Source: Pseudomonadota bacterium (GTDB lineage: Bacteria; Desulfobacterota; Desulfovibrionia; Desulfovibrionales; Desulfomicrobiaceae). Taken from it: a stretch of 64,000 nucleotides of DNA. The stretch covers positions 1-64,000 of the forward strand of contig JAHIQM010000009.1 of assembly GCA_018902545.1 (NCBI GenBank). Reading direction: 5' to 3'. Made by a program: the position numbers and the translations under genes. Below are positions 62,358 through 64,000 of the stretch, piece by piece; within the stretch, counting starts at the first letter, position 1, and each line of letters starts with the position of its first letter. The notes beneath the pieces are model-generated. The model was not told the origin of the DNA and did not search any database. It saw nothing but the letters and a program-made list of their open reading frames with translations.

Positions 62358-63242
62358 ATGAAACCACCCATTTCTTTCGGCATAAAGACCGTGATCATCA
62401 TCGGCGTGTCCGTCGGGCTGGCTCTGGCCTTCAATGCCGCCAGGCCGGACAGGTTGCCGCTTATTTATGATCCGCAAATCGCGGCCCAGGTCGCGATTGA
62501 GCGTGGGGAAATATCCCTCGCCGACGCGATCACCCTTTTCCAATCCGGACAGGCTGTCTTTGTCGATGCGCGGGAAGCCGAGGAATACGCACTGGGGCAT
62601 ATCGAAGGTGCCCTGGCGCTTGATCCCCTTTCCTTCGGACAGGATTTTCCGGCGTTGCGGGAGCGGATGGAAGGGATGACGGTTGTCACCTATTGCGATG
62701 GAGAGCATTGTGAACTGAGCCATGAACTTGCCGAGCAGCTTAAAAGCATGGGCCTGCAGGATGTGCGGGTGCTCAAGAACGGCTGGTCGCTGTGGCGGGA
62801 CCAGGGTCTGCCCACCGCCACGGGAAGCCAGGCTGCACCACAGGAAGCGCCGCTTGAAACGGCAGTTGAAGAGTTGGAAGCGGATGAGGCCACGGCCAAC
62901 GCCTCCACGCCCGCCGCTCCGGAAGCGATGGAACCCACCCCCGCGATTGAGCCGATACTCCCTGAACTGCCTGAAAATACGCCTGAAGAAGCCGAGCGGA
63001 ACGGGACTATCGATCCAGGACAGATGAGTCTACCCCTGGAACTCGCCCCGCCGGACCAGCCTTCCCCGGATCCGACGACCTCGCAGCCATCGGAACCGCA
63101 GCCGGTTCCCTTGGAGCCGACACCGGACGATCTCACGCCGGCGGAACCGACGCCCCTGGAATCTGAACCCCAGGAAACGCCGGAACCGCAACTTCAAGAC
63201 GCAAACCCGCCGGTCTCTGAAACCCAGGGAGAACAATCATGA
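62358..63242 (+). CDS. Membrane-anchored rhodanese domain protein with long Pro/Glu-rich tail
   Basis: A 294-residue protein. An N-terminal membrane helix (TVIIIGVSVGLALAFNA) places the rest in the periplasm. A rhodanese domain (about 45-150) follows: VFVDAREAEEYALGHIEGAL and active-site loop VVTYCDGEHCELS, with two cysteines. Residues about 155-294 are low-complexity, rich in Pro, Glu and Thr, unusual for rhodaneses. AGGAG lies 7 bases before the ATG. It overlaps the MauE-like gene by 4 bases (ATGA), suggesting a shared sulfur-transfer or thiol-redox role. Confidence 0.88.
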   Translation: MKPPISFGIKTVIIIGVSVGLALAFNAARPDRLPLIYDPQIAAQVAIERGEISLADAITLFQSGQAVFVDAREAEEYALGHIEGALALDPLSFGQDFPALRERMEGMTVVTYCDGEHCELSHELAEQLKSMGLQDVRVLKNGWSLWRDQGLPTATGSQAAPQEAPLETAVEELEADEATANASTPAAPEAMEPTPAIEPILPELPENTPEEAERNGTIDPGQMSLPLELAPPDQPSPDPTTSQPSEPQPVPLEPTPDDLTPAEPTPLESEPQETPEPQLQDANPPVSETQGEQS

Positions 63243-63667
63243 ACGCAGCATCCCTGTCCCGGAGCTTGCGCCTGGCCCTGGCCCTGATCTTCGTGGCCGC
63301 CGCTCCGCAAAAAATCCTGGCTCCGGACGATTTTGCCGTCAGTGTTGCCAGCTATCTCATCCTCCCCGACGTGCTGGTCAACTTCACGGCCCTGACCCTG
63401 CCCTGGCTGGAAATGATCGTGGCCATCCTGCTGGTCTGCCGCGCCTGGACCGGACCGGCCCTGCTTCTGGCCAACGCCATGCTCCTGGCATTCCTCGCCG
63501 CCGTGACCAGCGCCTATGTCAGGGGCATCGACCTGAACTGCGGATGCTTCTCAAGCGCCCCCACGGCCTCGGAAGACATGGTCTTCTACATCGTCCGCGA
63601 CGTCGTCTTCGTAGCACTCGGCCTGACCGCGGCCTGGCTGCACAGCCGCGGATACGACACGGACTAG
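63239..63667 (+). CDS. MauE/DoxX-family membrane protein
   Basis: A 142-residue inner-membrane protein with four helices. MauE/DoxX features are LRLALALIFVAAAPQKILAPDDFA near the N-terminus split over the first helix, ALTLPWLEMIVAILLV, and the cysteine pair in DLNCGCFS in the third loop, typical of the MauE-like redox branch. Start ATG overlaps the preceding stop (ATGA). Its TAG stop and that of the convergent aminotransferase share the bases CTAG. It probably works with the rhodanese protein. Confidence 0.86.
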   Translation: MNAASLSRSLRLALALIFVAAAPQKILAPDDFAVSVASYLILPDVLVNFTALTLPWLEMIVAILLVCRAWTGPALLLANAMLLAFLAAVTSAYVRGIDLNCGCFSSAPTASEDMVFYIVRDVVFVALGLTAAWLHSRGYDTD

Positions 63668-64000
63668 GACGCCTCCGGCTCCACCACGACGCATTCCCGC
63701 CACCCCCGCACGGAGTTGACCAGCCACAGCTTCGTGCAGCGGGGCAGATCTTCCCTGCGCACAACCCCTTCCCTGATCCGACCTTCGTGCAGCAGACGGG
63801 CGCGCATGGTGCCAGGAAGAAGGCCGCAGGCAAGGGACGGTGTGATCAGTTCGCCATCCAGCTGGGCGACCAAGTTCGCGATGGTTGATTCCGTCACTTC
63901 CCCGTCCTCGTTCCAGAGCAGCGCATCGTCCATCCCCGGCACCTGACTTTTGGCCTTATCGTAAACCTCGCGCATGGTCGTCTTGTGAAAAAGAAAGGGG
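63664..64000 (-). CDS. C-terminal part of aminodeoxychorismate synthase/lyase-type protein (class IV aminotransferase), cut by the window edge
   Basis: The last about 112 residues of a larger protein whose N-terminal part lies beyond base 64000. The frame runs off the edge as PFLFHKTTMREVYDKA, without a start codon. Motifs ALLWNEDGEVTESTIANL and the GLLPGTMRARLL region match fold-type IV PLP aminotransferases, most like the lyase half of PabB-PabC fusion proteins that make p-aminobenzoate for folate. The fused nature is an inference from the FLFHKTT block, which is typical of those fusions; PabC alone cannot be excluded. Confidence 0.8.
   Translation of the reverse strand, partial: PFLFHKTTMREVYDKAKSQVPGMDDALLWNEDGEVTESTIANLVAQLDGELITPSLACGLLPGTMRARLLHEGRIREGVVRREDLPRCTKLWLVNSVRGWRECVVVEPEAS

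Noticed and set aside
61857-62723. Extending the toxin frame to a 288-residue protein
   Set aside because: The extra N-terminal part overlaps the rhodanese gene and its promoter in antisense, and a good ribosome site precedes the ATG at 62201.

Overview
The window looks like chromosomal DNA of a GC-rich Gram-negative deltaproteobacterium, most likely a sulfate reducer of the order Desulfovibrionales (Desulfovibrio/Desulfomicrobium-like). The evidence is indirect: outer-membrane biogenesis genes (TamA/TamB), lipoproteins, many hybrid signalling proteins, PilB-like ATPases with sensory N-termini, an XRE-cupin regulator next to an acyl-CoA synthetase, and strong AGGAGG-type ribosome binding sites. 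No rRNA, CRISPR array, integrase or prophage was seen. The genus is not settled by the sequence alone.

Left edge (1-4.9 kb): a REP-associated tyrosine transposase (RAYT) whose own reading frame carries a REP pair with tandem repeats, a matching REP/tandem-repeat block just upstream of it, and a partial duplication of its 3' end. Next come a divergent MocR-type regulator and EamA exporter sharing a strong palindrome, then two small unassigned genes.

5-17 kb is mostly housekeeping: release factor 3, a zinc-dependent phospholipase C-like protein, an FKBP isomerase, RelA/SpoT, a SWIM-SNF2 helicase, a DUF2784 membrane protein, two tandem NlpC/P60 lipoproteins and a PPC-domain protein. Between the FKBP and relA genes lies a 456-base non-coding stretch with a 33-bp nested hairpin flanked by two other hairpins, the best candidate here for an undescribed RNA or small mobile element.

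17-30 kb, nearly all on the minus strand, holds alanine racemase, HtrA protease, Hsp20 and then a signalling locus. In transcription order the locus is: a PilZ protein with intact c-di-GMP motifs, a membrane-anchored PstS-like/OmpA fusion, a response regulator, a 1260-residue hybrid kinase with three HPt domains, a second response regulator, a GAF-PilB/GspE ATPase and a zinc-ribbon tail-anchored protein. I infer a route from periplasmic and c-di-GMP inputs through a phosphorelay to a pilus or secretion ATPase. This is the most interesting protein system in the window.

30.7-38 kb: class II photolyase and the overlapping tamA-tamB pair. 38-49 kb (minus strand): a second PilB-like ATPase, the ilvB-ilvN-ilvC branched-chain amino-acid genes, small conserved genes (DUF465, YggU, YggT), a HAD phosphatase, an acyl-CoA synthetase with its XRE-cupin regulator, and two unknown overlapping genes. 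49-64 kb: tatA, miaA-coaD-rsmD, a beta-CASP nuclease, HDOD and inactive REC/GGDEF signalling proteins, Smr, ftsY, a RluA-type synthase, an HD-GYP response regulator, tRNA-Pro(CGG), a HigBA-like toxin-antitoxin pair, a rhodanese/MauE-like pair, and the 3' end of a PabB-PabC-type gene cut by the window edge.
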